A stretch of 64,000 nucleotides of DNA. Source: Pinibacter soli (GTDB lineage: Bacteria; Bacteroidota; Bacteroidia; Chitinophagales; Chitinophagaceae). A program made the translations under genes and the position numbers. Below are positions 57,907-64,000 of the stretch, piece after piece (position 1 is the stretch's first letter; every line of letters starts with the position of its first letter). The stretch is from contig NZ_JASBRG010000007.1 of the NCBI RefSeq assembly GCF_029961145.1, forward strand, positions 181,897 through 245,896. Reading direction: 5' to 3'. A model generated the notes under the pieces. It made no database searches. It was given only the letters and a program-made list of their open reading frames with translations, and was not told the origin of the DNA.

Positions 57907-60423
57907 TTAGAATAATTCCGGCATTCCGTTGTCTTCTTTGGCCCTTGGCTCCCACTCCATTTCGATACTTTTTGAGTAGTCGGCCAGTTTATTACCTACA
58001 GCCTTCCATCCCATCACCTCAACAAAATCGGCGATTTTGATTTTTTGGGTTTTGGTCTGGGCACCCTTTCCAGTGTAAATCAGCACCACAGGATCATTGT
58101 CCGTAGTGATCAATTCCAATTGATTGGCCTCGCCTTCTTTAATGAACAGGAATTTGCTTTTTAGTGTAGTAGTTTCGATTTTGAAACGTTTTACATTGTA
58201 TTGTTCCTTGTCGCCATCGTAATAGATTGCTGTTAATGTCTTATTCGGATTGAATTTTTCAATCAGCAATACTTTATCAACGTCGAACCTTTGCGTCAAT
58301 TCTTGATCCGTTATTTCGTAGGTGCCGTCAGCAAATACAACAAGGATCTTATCTTCTGCATCGAATCCGCCGATATAAACGCCCTTTTCATCCGCACTCA
58401 ATCTGCCAAACTTATCATCGTACCAAAGTTTACGGGTTGCGAGCGTTGAGCGGCCAGCCTCTTTAAACTTCACAGATTTGATTGGATATTTCGTAACCTG
58501 GTTACCCATTGTACCGCGAGCTTTGATATCGAGCTCTTCAAAATAAAACTCAAGCTCTTTATTTCTTGCACTACAGTTAGGACTCAATGTAACCTTTACA
58601 ATTTCAGCTTCGCCATTTGCATTGGCAGTGAAATATTGCACTTTGCTTTTTTCTGATCCTTTTGTAAGATCGTATTCTTTATCACGGGTAATACCGGTGA
58701 CATTAAAGCGCTTCGCAAAACTGATCCCTGATTTACCGTCCACGTAGATCATATTGTAAGTGGTGCGCTCATCATTCTTTTGGAAAACAGCTGCATGAAT
58801 AATGTCTTTGCCGATAAAGGTTTTATCCGCAACACGAACAATTTTCATCTTGCCCGCTTTCGTGAAAACGATGATATCATCAAGATCAGAACAATCCGCG
58901 ATCAACTCGTCTTTCTTCAAGCTTGTACCAATGAATCCATCTGCACGGTTCATGTATATTTTGGCATTCGCGATCGCAACCTTGTTTGCCTGAATTGCTT
59001 CGAAAGGTTTGATCTCCGTTTTTCTTTCTCTGCCTTTACCGTACTTCTTCAACAGATTTTCATAGTATGCAACAGCAAAATCCACAAGGTTTGCAAGGTC
59101 ATGCTTCACTTGCTTGATCTCCGCATTCAATGCTTTGATTTGTTCGTTCAGTTCATCGATATCTAGTTTGTAAATACGACGAACGGGTTTTTCAGTCAGC
59201 TTTACAATGTCTTCTCTTGTAATGTCTCGACGTAACTGCGTCTTGAATGGAGCGAAGGCCTTATCAATTGCCTGCAACACCTTTTCCCAGGTCTCGTGCT
59301 TTTTCTCCAGCTCCTTATATATTTTTTCTTCGAAGAAGATTTTCTCCAAAGAAGTGTAATGCCATTTTTCCTGTAGCTCATTCAGTTTGATCTCAAGCTC
59401 ACGGCGCAACAATTCTTTTGTATTGTCGGCTGAGGCCCTTAGAAGTTCTGAAGCAGTAAGGAACATCGGCTTTTTGTCAACGATCACGCAGGCATTTGGA
59501 GAAATGCTCACTTCGCAGTCCGTGAAAGCGTACAATGCATCGATAGTGATATCAGAAGAAATGCCCGGAGCAAGATCGATCTTCAATTCAACATCAGCAG
59601 CAGTAAGATCCTCTACCTTTTTGATCTTGATCTTACCCTGGTCGTTTGCTTTGATGATAGAATCTTTTAACTGTGTAGTGGTCACACCATACGGCACATC
59701 ACGAATTACCAATGTTTTTTTATCAAACTCTTCTATGGTTACACGAACCCTTACTTTACCTCCGCGCTTTCCGTCATTATAGTTGGATGCATCCATTGAG
59801 CCGCCAGTCTGAAAGTCTGGATACAGCTCGAATTTCTTGCCCTTTAAGTATTTTATAGAAGCATCTATCAGTTCGCAAAAGTTGTGAGGAAGAATCTTTG
59901 TGGCCAAACCAACCGCGATACCTTCAGCACCTTGTGCCAACAACAATGGAAACTTCATTGGCAATGTTACAGGCTCGTTTTTACGACCGTCATAACTTAA
60001 TTGCCATTCGGTTGTCTTGTTGTTGAATGCCACATCCAGCGCAAACTTGCTGAGACGTGCTTCAATGTAACGCGCCGCAGCAGCGTCGTCGCCGGTTCTT
60101 ATATCACCCCAGTTACCCTGCGTTTCAATTAACAGGTCCTTCTGACCCATATTTACCAACGCATCACCAATGCTGGCGTCACCATGCGGGTGGTATTGCA
60201 TACTCTGCCCAATTATGTTCGCCACCTTGTTGAAACGGCCATCGTCCATTTCCTTCATGGCATGTAAAATGCGACGCTGCACGGGCTTCAGACCATCCTC
60301 GATGGCGGGTACAGCACGCTCCAAAATTACGTACGACGCATAATCAAGGAACCATGTCTTATACTGGCCCTGTACACCATGTTCGTTGTCTAAAAATTCC
60401 GTTGATTTATTCTTTGTGCTCAT
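57907..60423 (-). CDS. parC: DNA topoisomerase IV subunit A
   Basis: 838 residues; decatenates daughter chromosomes together with ParE. Core motifs EDGLKPVQRRILHAMKEMDD (42-61), catalytic Tyr119 in AAAARYIEARLSKFALDV, the quinolone loop HPHGDASIGDALVNMGQKD (78-96; Ala83 at the E. coli Ser80 position, as is usual in this phylum), and C-terminal wrapping blades without a GyrA-box. The tail is short and not acidic, unlike GyrA in this window. The partner parE is 2.6 kb upstream with four genes between, so the two are not strictly adjacent. Confidence 0.96.
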   Translation of the reverse strand: MSTKNKSTEFLDNEHGVQGQYKTWFLDYASYVILERAVPAIEDGLKPVQRRILHAMKEMDDGRFNKVANIIGQSMQYHPHGDASIGDALVNMGQKDLLIETQGNWGDIRTGDDAAAARYIEARLSKFALDVAFNNKTTEWQLSYDGRKNEPVTLPMKFPLLLAQGAEGIAVGLATKILPHNFCELIDASIKYLKGKKFELYPDFQTGGSMDASNYNDGKRGGKVRVRVTIEEFDKKTLVIRDVPYGVTTTQLKDSIIKANDQGKIKIKKVEDLTAADVELKIDLAPGISSDITIDALYAFTDCEVSISPNACVIVDKKPMFLTASELLRASADNTKELLRRELEIKLNELQEKWHYTSLEKIFFEEKIYKELEKKHETWEKVLQAIDKAFAPFKTQLRRDITREDIVKLTEKPVRRIYKLDIDELNEQIKALNAEIKQVKHDLANLVDFAVAYYENLLKKYGKGRERKTEIKPFEAIQANKVAIANAKIYMNRADGFIGTSLKKDELIADCSDLDDIIVFTKAGKMKIVRVADKTFIGKDIIHAAVFQKNDERTTYNMIYVDGKSGISFAKRFNVTGITRDKEYDLTKGSEKSKVQYFTANANGEAEIVKVTLSPNCSARNKELEFYFEELDIKARGTMGNQVTKYPIKSVKFKEAGRSTLATRKLWYDDKFGRLSADEKGVYIGGFDAEDKILVVFADGTYEITDQELTQRFDVDKVLLIEKFNPNKTLTAIYYDGDKEQYNVKRFKIETTTLKSKFLFIKEGEANQLELITTDNDPVVLIYTGKGAQTKTQKIKIADFVEVMGWKAVGNKLADYSKSIEMEWEPRAKEDNGMPELF

Positions 60424-60509
60424 AAATTTTCCAAGAAATTGTGCTCTATTGAGCAGTTGCTATATCAAAATGACATTCCTGATCGCTATTCAAGCCCTCT
60501 TTCAGCGAC

Positions 60510-60671
60510 GGCTCCAGCGGAGCCAAATGTTCGTAGCAAAAGTATTACGTTCCACATCCCATTTCCAGCCCCGTAGGGGCGATACGTTAAATTAACATGT
60601 CGCTCCTACGGAGCTGGTATTTTAATTGCCACGCCTTCGTCTTGCTACGAACGTAATGCTCCTAACGGAGC
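60510..60671. repeat. REP cluster of four GC-rich hairpins downstream of the transposase
   Basis: GGCTCCAGCGGAGCC (60510-60524), GCCCCGTAGGGGC (60568-60580), GCTCCTACGGAGC (60602-60614) and GCTCCTAACGGAGC (60658-60671). Outer inverted words TTCGTAGC (60530-60537) and GCTACGAA (60644-60651) plus ATTACGTT (60544-60551) and AACGTAAT (60650-60657) fold the group into a larger dyad. Such hairpins accompany REP-associated tyrosine transposases. Confidence 0.85.
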
Positions 60672-60719
60672 ATTCGTTACGTGTAACACTCGACACTCTT
60701 CTAAGAACTTTCTTGTGTT

Positions 60720-61181
60720 TCACTCATAAAATTCAAACAGATATTTATCGCTATACTCAACCCCAAACTTCTCCAGGAATTCAATGTATTCTTCGCGAAA
60801 TGTTTTCCTTTTATGATGCTCTTTTTGATTCAAAATGTAACTGACAACCTGCGGCGTTTGTGATTTGGAATATGAAAATGCTCCAAATCCTTCCTGCCAA
60901 CTGAACCCTCCATTTACAAAGCCTTGTTGTTTCAAATATATTGTTGTATTCACCTTAATATCTTTTACCAATGTGGACAATGATACGTCGGGTTTGATAC
61001 TCACCAACATATGTACATGATCTGGCATACAATACACCGCAAACAATTTCTGTTTCTTGTTGCCGATAATCCCCGCCATATATTTCTGCACTTCTTCTCT
61101 AAACTCCTCCTTAATAAAACATTTTCTTCCTTTAACTGCAAATACTATTTGAATATATATCTGCGTATATGTGTTTGCCAT
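60720..61181 (-). CDS. REP-associated tyrosine transposase (IS200/IS605 TnpA-like)
   Basis: 153 residues, single HUH endonuclease domain. Metal-binding His55 and His57 in CMPDHVHMLVSIKPDVSL, catalytic Tyr115 in QVVSYILNQKEHHKRKTF, N-terminal MANTYTQIYIQIVFAVKGRK. Full length and apparently active. No TnpB or element ends are visible; it is accompanied by REP hairpins 50-210 bases downstream, so it fits the RAYT group, which is vertically maintained and thought to move REP sequences. It sits between the topoisomerase IV genes. Confidence 0.92.
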   Translation of the reverse strand: MANTYTQIYIQIVFAVKGRKCFIKEEFREEVQKYMAGIIGNKKQKLFAVYCMPDHVHMLVSIKPDVSLSTLVKDIKVNTTIYLKQQGFVNGGFSWQEGFGAFSYSKSQTPQVVSYILNQKEHHKRKTFREEYIEFLEKFGVEYSDKYLFEFYE

Positions 61182-61191
61182 ATATGAACAT

Positions 61192-61554
61192 TTACTCTGC
61201 TTTATTCTTCCCGATCACGCCTAAATGCGTGAACTGGAAGCCGGCAAAGTATTTGAGTCCATAACCTAAAACCCTGTCTAATGACGAATGACCGAATAAT
61301 ATAATGCCTGCAAGCAAAAAATAATCGTTCAATAAATAATAACCTATCATCATCAATGCAATTGCTACTGCTTTGTGGTGCACAAAATTATAGCAAATCG
61401 CTCCTGCTTTTTCGTTTATCAAATAACCAATCATACTTATGTCTGGCAGCAATATCAAAGCTGGATAAACCCACCATGAAAACGGCAAGGATTTGAAAAG
61501 GAAAATGCTGAATAAAAACATCGCCAATTCTTCCAGTAGCAGTAGCTGTTTCAT
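61192..61554 (-). CDS. DUF4260 membrane protein
   Basis: 120 residues from ATG at 61554 (MKQLLLLEELAMFLFSIFLF); 20 earlier in-frame codons lie in a family K repeat. Three to four membrane segments: about 5-22, 26-44 (SWWVYPALILLPDISMIGYL), 58-76 (AVAIALMMIGYYLLNDYFLL). The C-terminal block IILFGHSSLDRVLGYGLKYF, AGFQFTHLGVIGK is the DUF4260 signature. Function unknown. It starts 10 bases upstream of the transposase stop region on the same strand and runs with DUF1835. Confidence 0.87.
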   Translation of the reverse strand: MKQLLLLEELAMFLFSIFLFKSLPFSWWVYPALILLPDISMIGYLINEKAGAICYNFVHHKAVAIALMMIGYYLLNDYFLLAGIILFGHSSLDRVLGYGLKYFAGFQFTHLGVIGKNKAE

Positions 61555-61570
61555 AAGTAAATTGTTATAA

Positions 61571-61654
61571 GTAAAATTCAAAATTAGAAAGTCAAAAAAA
61601 GAGTCCGCAAACACAGAGACCCTTTTGATTTTTGAATTTTGACTCCTAATTCTG
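61571..61654. repeat. Family K inverted repeat; contains the DUF1835 stop
   Basis: Left arm 61571-61598 (GTAAAATTCAAAATTAGAAA), right arm 61626-61654 (TGATTTTTGAATTTTGACTC, then CTAATTC). The DUF1835 stop (61646-61648) is within the right arm. Confidence 0.85.
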
Positions 61655-62488
61655 GTTCTCCGCGCTTGTAACTTCTTGTGCTGTTTTCGCCTTTACCTCA
61701 AAATCCTTCATGTTTTTTATTTCACCCTGCACGTCATATTCTCCGGCTGCCAGCATTTGTTTCAAGCGCCACAATATGTAGGCATCGCCTGTTGTGTTTT
61801 TCGCCTTTGTCAAAAACTGGTTGATGATCTTGCTGGCTTTTTGCCAATCAGCAGTAATGAATTTTTTCAGTTCTTCATCATAGAAATCATAGTCCGCCTG
61901 CGACAATTTTTTGCCACCTTCAAGCAAGCGAACACCTTTATTTTCGCTGCAAAGTTTCGCCCACTCGTCAGGATCAACTTCAAATTCGCTGAGCGTGATT
62001 GGTCTGGCCAACTTTTTTGCTTTCAAAAATTCTTTTGCCGGAATGGTTGAAAGCCATGTTGGATAGAATATTTGTCCCTTTTCATTAATGAAAGGCAGAT
62101 TATTCAAATACAAAATGAACACACGTCCCTGGAACTCCTGCATGTATTTCAACAACCAGTAATAACCGGATACATCGTGTTTATTTTGCGCCGCCCATAT
62201 CCAAATTTTCTCTTCTTCATTTCTGCGCATAGTGCCCACCAGCTCTGCGATGGTTTTGTAATCGTCCACTTCATCAGTATCTGCCTTGCCATCATAGTCG
62301 CCACCAGCCAGCACTTCCCGCCACCAGTTTTTACGGGCTTCTTTTCCTTCTCCCAAATAAATATTTTCCAATGGGCCAACAGCGTAGTCATCTTTTATTT
62401 GTATAACATCGCCTTGCAGGTTTTCATCAAGCGCGATAGCCTGTTTTAGAACTGCGATGTCTGGTTCGTTAAATACTATGTGAAGCAT
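61646..62488 (-). CDS. DUF1835/DUF3658 protein
   Basis: 280 residues, cytosolic. N-terminal DUF1835 (MLHIVFNEPDIAVLKQAIAL; GDVIQIKDDYAVGPLENIYL; RKNWWREVLAGGDYDG) and a DUF3658-like C-terminal part (PITLSEFEVDPDEWAKLCSE; LKKFITADWQKASKIINQFL; YILWRLKQMLAAGEYDVQGE). Acidic overall. The role of the family is unknown; in Chitinophagaceae and Flavobacteriia it is often near topoisomerase IV genes, as here. It ends in a family K repeat. Confidence 0.88.
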   Translation of the reverse strand: MLHIVFNEPDIAVLKQAIALDENLQGDVIQIKDDYAVGPLENIYLGEGKEARKNWWREVLAGGDYDGKADTDEVDDYKTIAELVGTMRRNEEEKIWIWAAQNKHDVSGYYWLLKYMQEFQGRVFILYLNNLPFINEKGQIFYPTWLSTIPAKEFLKAKKLARPITLSEFEVDPDEWAKLCSENKGVRLLEGGKKLSQADYDFYDEELKKFITADWQKASKIINQFLTKAKNTTGDAYILWRLKQMLAAGEYDVQGEIKNMKDFEVKAKTAQEVTSAENQN

Positions 62489-62490
62489 TT

Positions 62491-62521
62491 GAATTAATAA
62501 TTAATAATTAATAATTAACAG
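62491..62521. repeat. Left arm of a family J element split by a gene
   Basis: GAATTAATAATTAATAATTA units at 62491-62518. The complementary units stand 500 bases away at 63003-63031, and the four-helix-bundle gene lies between them. Confidence 0.75.
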
Positions 62522-62537
62522 GGTCAGATTTCCTCTA

Positions 62538-62891
62538 TTAATCAAAATTGTTTTTGTTGATGATTGCCGTTAATATTTTTAATATTTCTTCGCAATCGTT
62601 TATTAATGAGTTGGCAATTTTTTCTTCTACAATATCTGTCGCCTTTAATAGTCTTAACCAATATCGAGTTTCTCTGGCTTCTCTGTACGCAATCTTCAGT
62701 TTATGAACAAAGTCTTTTCTTGAAGATCCACCAATTGCTTCTTCGGCATTGGCACCTATTGAAGTCCCACTTCTTAACAATTGCCCGATTAATTCTTTAT
62801 CCGTTCGTTTCGTCTTTAAATATTGAAAGAGCTTAATAATTCTTATTGAAAAACTGAACGTTTTATCAAGAATAACATTGTCTTGCTTCAT
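62538..62891 (-). CDS. Four-helix-bundle protein (S23/avd-like)
   Basis: 117 residues, all helical: FSFSIRIIKLFQYLKTKRTD, KELIGQLLRSGTSIGANAEE, AIGGSSRKDFVHKLKIAYRE, ARETRYWLRLLKATDIVEEK and LINDCEEILKILTAIINKNN. The LLRSGTSIGANAEEA motif is the family signature. Relatives occur in rRNA intervening sequences, near diversity-generating reverse transcriptases, and as orphan genes between repeats; this one is of the orphan type. It is flanked by facing arms of a family J repeat, as if inserted into or carried by it. Confidence 0.92.
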   Translation of the reverse strand: MKQDNVILDKTFSFSIRIIKLFQYLKTKRTDKELIGQLLRSGTSIGANAEEAIGGSSRKDFVHKLKIAYREARETRYWLRLLKATDIVEEKIANSLINDCEEILKILTAIINKNNFD

Positions 62892-62929
62892 GTGGTTGTT
62901 GCAAGTATTCTATGACCATAGGGCTTCTA

Positions 62930-63032
62930 TATTAATAAAGAATAATTAATTAGGCGCCGGTCTTTATCCCATGATGTTCAAAACACAATAGAGGGTTCTA
63001 CCTATTAATTTTTAATTATTAATTATTAATTG
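62930..63032. repeat. Right part of the split family J element; contains the parE stop
   Basis: 62930-62962 (TATTAATAAAGAATAATTAA, then GGCGCC) repeats the module at 46578-46620 in reverse order. 63003-63031 is the right arm. The parE stop TAA (63026-63028) is inside it. Confidence 0.8.
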
Positions 63033-64000
63033 GCGCTCACAGGTTCTTCCACCAAATCCAACTCCACTCTCAAGTTATCAATAATAAACTCTTGTCTCTC
63101 CTGCGTGTTTTTTCCCATAAAATATTCGAGCAACTGCTGAATATGCGTTTCAGGCATGATCATTACCGGTTGTTTGCGCATGTCGTTGCCGATAAAGCGT
63201 TTGAACTCGTCCGGACTGATCTCTCCCAAACCTTTGAATCGAGTGATTTCCGGTTTGCTGCCAAGCTTTTTAACGGCAGCCTGCTTTTCTGTTTCATCGT
63301 AACAATATATAGTTTCCTGTTTGTTACGAACTCGAAACAAAGGCGTTTCCAAAATGTACACGTGGCCGTTCTTTACGACGTCGGGGAAAAATTGCAGGAA
63401 GAACGTCATTAACAACAAACGGATGTGCATACCATCCACATCGGCATCAGTCGCGATCACGATGTTGTTGTAGCGAAGATCATCGTAGCTTTCTTCGATA
63501 TTCAATGCGTGTTGCAGTAGGTTGAACTCTTCATTTTCATACACTACTTTTTTAGTAAGGCCAAAACTGTTAAGTGGTTTACCACGTAAGCTAAACACCG
63601 CCTGAGTTTCCACGTTACGGGATTTCGTAATGGAACCGCTGGCACTATCACCCTCTGTGATGAAGATGGTGCTTTCCTTCTGTTTCTCTAAAATCGCATC
63701 TTTATCTTTTCCCGTTGCTTCATCGTTGTAGTGATAACGGCAATCTCTTAGTTTGCGGTTGTGCAGATTGGCTTTCTTCGCTCTTTCGTTCGCCAGTTTT
63801 TTTATACCCGCCAGCTCTTTTCTTTCACGCTCGCTTTGCTCGATTCTTTTCTTTAAAGCCTCGGCAGTGGTAGGGTTTCGGTGAAGGAAATTGTCCAATT
63901 CTTTTGAAAGAAACTCGGTCACGAAGTTTTTCATCGTCGGGCCGTTCTCATAAACGTTCAGTGAACCTAGTTTTGTTTTGGTCTGCGACTCAAACACCGG
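63026..64000 (-). CDS. parE: DNA topoisomerase IV subunit B, 5' end beyond the window
   Basis: The C-terminal 324 or so residues are present and the frame is open at base 64000. Visible: [20 protein letters not shown], the TOPRIM motifs [20 protein letters not shown] and [39 protein letters not shown] and the C-terminal [17 protein letters not shown]. The EGDSASG and DADVDG acidic residues bind magnesium. QTKTKLGS and the lack of an insertion in the TOPRIM region favour ParE over GyrB, as does linkage to parC. The stop codon is supplied by a repeat arm. Confidence 0.93.
   Translation of the reverse strand, partial: PVFESQTKTKLGSLNVYENGPTMKNFVTEFLSKELDNFLHRNPTTAEALKKRIEQSERERKELAGIKKLANERAKKANLHNRKLRDCRYHYNDEATGKDKDAILEKQKESTIFITEGDSASGSITKSRNVETQAVFSLRGKPLNSFGLTKKVVYENEEFNLLQHALNIEESYDDLRYNNIVIATDADVDGMHIRLLLMTFFLQFFPDVVKNGHVYILETPLFRVRNKQETIYCYDETEKQAAVKKLGSKPEITRFKGLGEISPDEFKRFIGNDMRKQPVMIMPETHIQQLLEYFMGKNTQERQEFIIDNLRVELDLVEEPVSAN

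Noticed and set aside
62538-62891. Diversity-generating retroelement accessory protein (Avd)
   Set aside because: The fold matches, but no reverse transcriptase, template or variable repeat is nearby.

Overview
The window looks like chromosomal DNA of a Bacteroidota bacterium, most likely Chitinophagaceae. The evidence is a SusC/SusD glycan-uptake operon with a hybrid two-component regulator, a type IX secretion sorting domain, many short lipoproteins and signal peptides ending in FAQ/AQ, -7 boxes of the TAnnTTTG type, almost no Shine-Dalgarno sequences, and a head-GIN/DUF2807 pair. The taxonomic call is inference from gene content, not from a marker tree.

Layout. 1-13583: a polysaccharide utilisation locus on the minus strand (SusC, SusD, SusE, a GH53 endo-beta-1,4-galactanase and a GH2 beta-galactosidase cut by the left edge), with a divergent hybrid two-component regulator. 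The two enzymes point to beta-1,4-galactan, the pectic side chain. 13659-17589: a two-gene, visibly AT-rich OLD-nuclease/UvrD-helicase operon of the Gabija (class 2 OLD) type, the clearest candidate defence system, followed by an XRE-type regulator. 17679-21740: small accessory genes (DUF4256, YdeI-like, DoxX, AHSA1/SRPBCC) headed by an ArsR regulator with a double operator over its own promoter. 22584-27718: a TonB_C protein, a TPR protein, gyrA and a small membrane-anchored peptide gene. 27850-34673: outer-membrane protein, saccharopine dehydrogenase-like protein, an esterase/ChaN-like protein, a membrane metallopeptidase, a sirtuin, an EVE protein and Pcm. 35128-39977: T9SS cargo, Der, Era and initiator tRNA-fMet. 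40185-47128: two DUF2807 proteins, a TPP riboswitch controlling a TonB-dependent receptor (probable thiamine uptake), aspartate kinase, a YbgC-like thioesterase and DoxX. 47463-52906: an envelope operon of a 1010-residue TPR protein, an outer-membrane barrel and a membrane-anchored HU-CCDC81 protein. 53166-57713: small enzymes, a ferredoxin and acyl-CoA reductase in divergent orientation, and two paralogous lipoproteins. 57907-64000: topoisomerase IV (parC and the 3' part of parE) with a REP-associated transposase, DUF4260, DUF1835 and a four-helix-bundle gene between the subunits.

The most striking unexplained structure is a set of about 30 intergenic inverted repeats, 60 to 300 bp long. Their arms are built from degenerate tandem units of roughly 7-10 nt. 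The unit differs from locus to locus, so I label families A to K: A CACTAAGG, B CACAGAGG, C CACGGATGA, D CTGAATAA, E GCAAAGGC, F TTTGAAAA, G AACGCTAAA/GCATTAGGC, H GAGTTCT, I GTAAAAAA, J TTAAGAA, K TCAAAATTC. The architecture stays the same: in at least fifteen genes the stop codon lies inside or within a few bases of an arm, and convergent genes often have each stop in one arm of the same element. They therefore behave as 3'-end elements of mRNAs. I do not recognise a named family for them. The Gabija-like operon has none.
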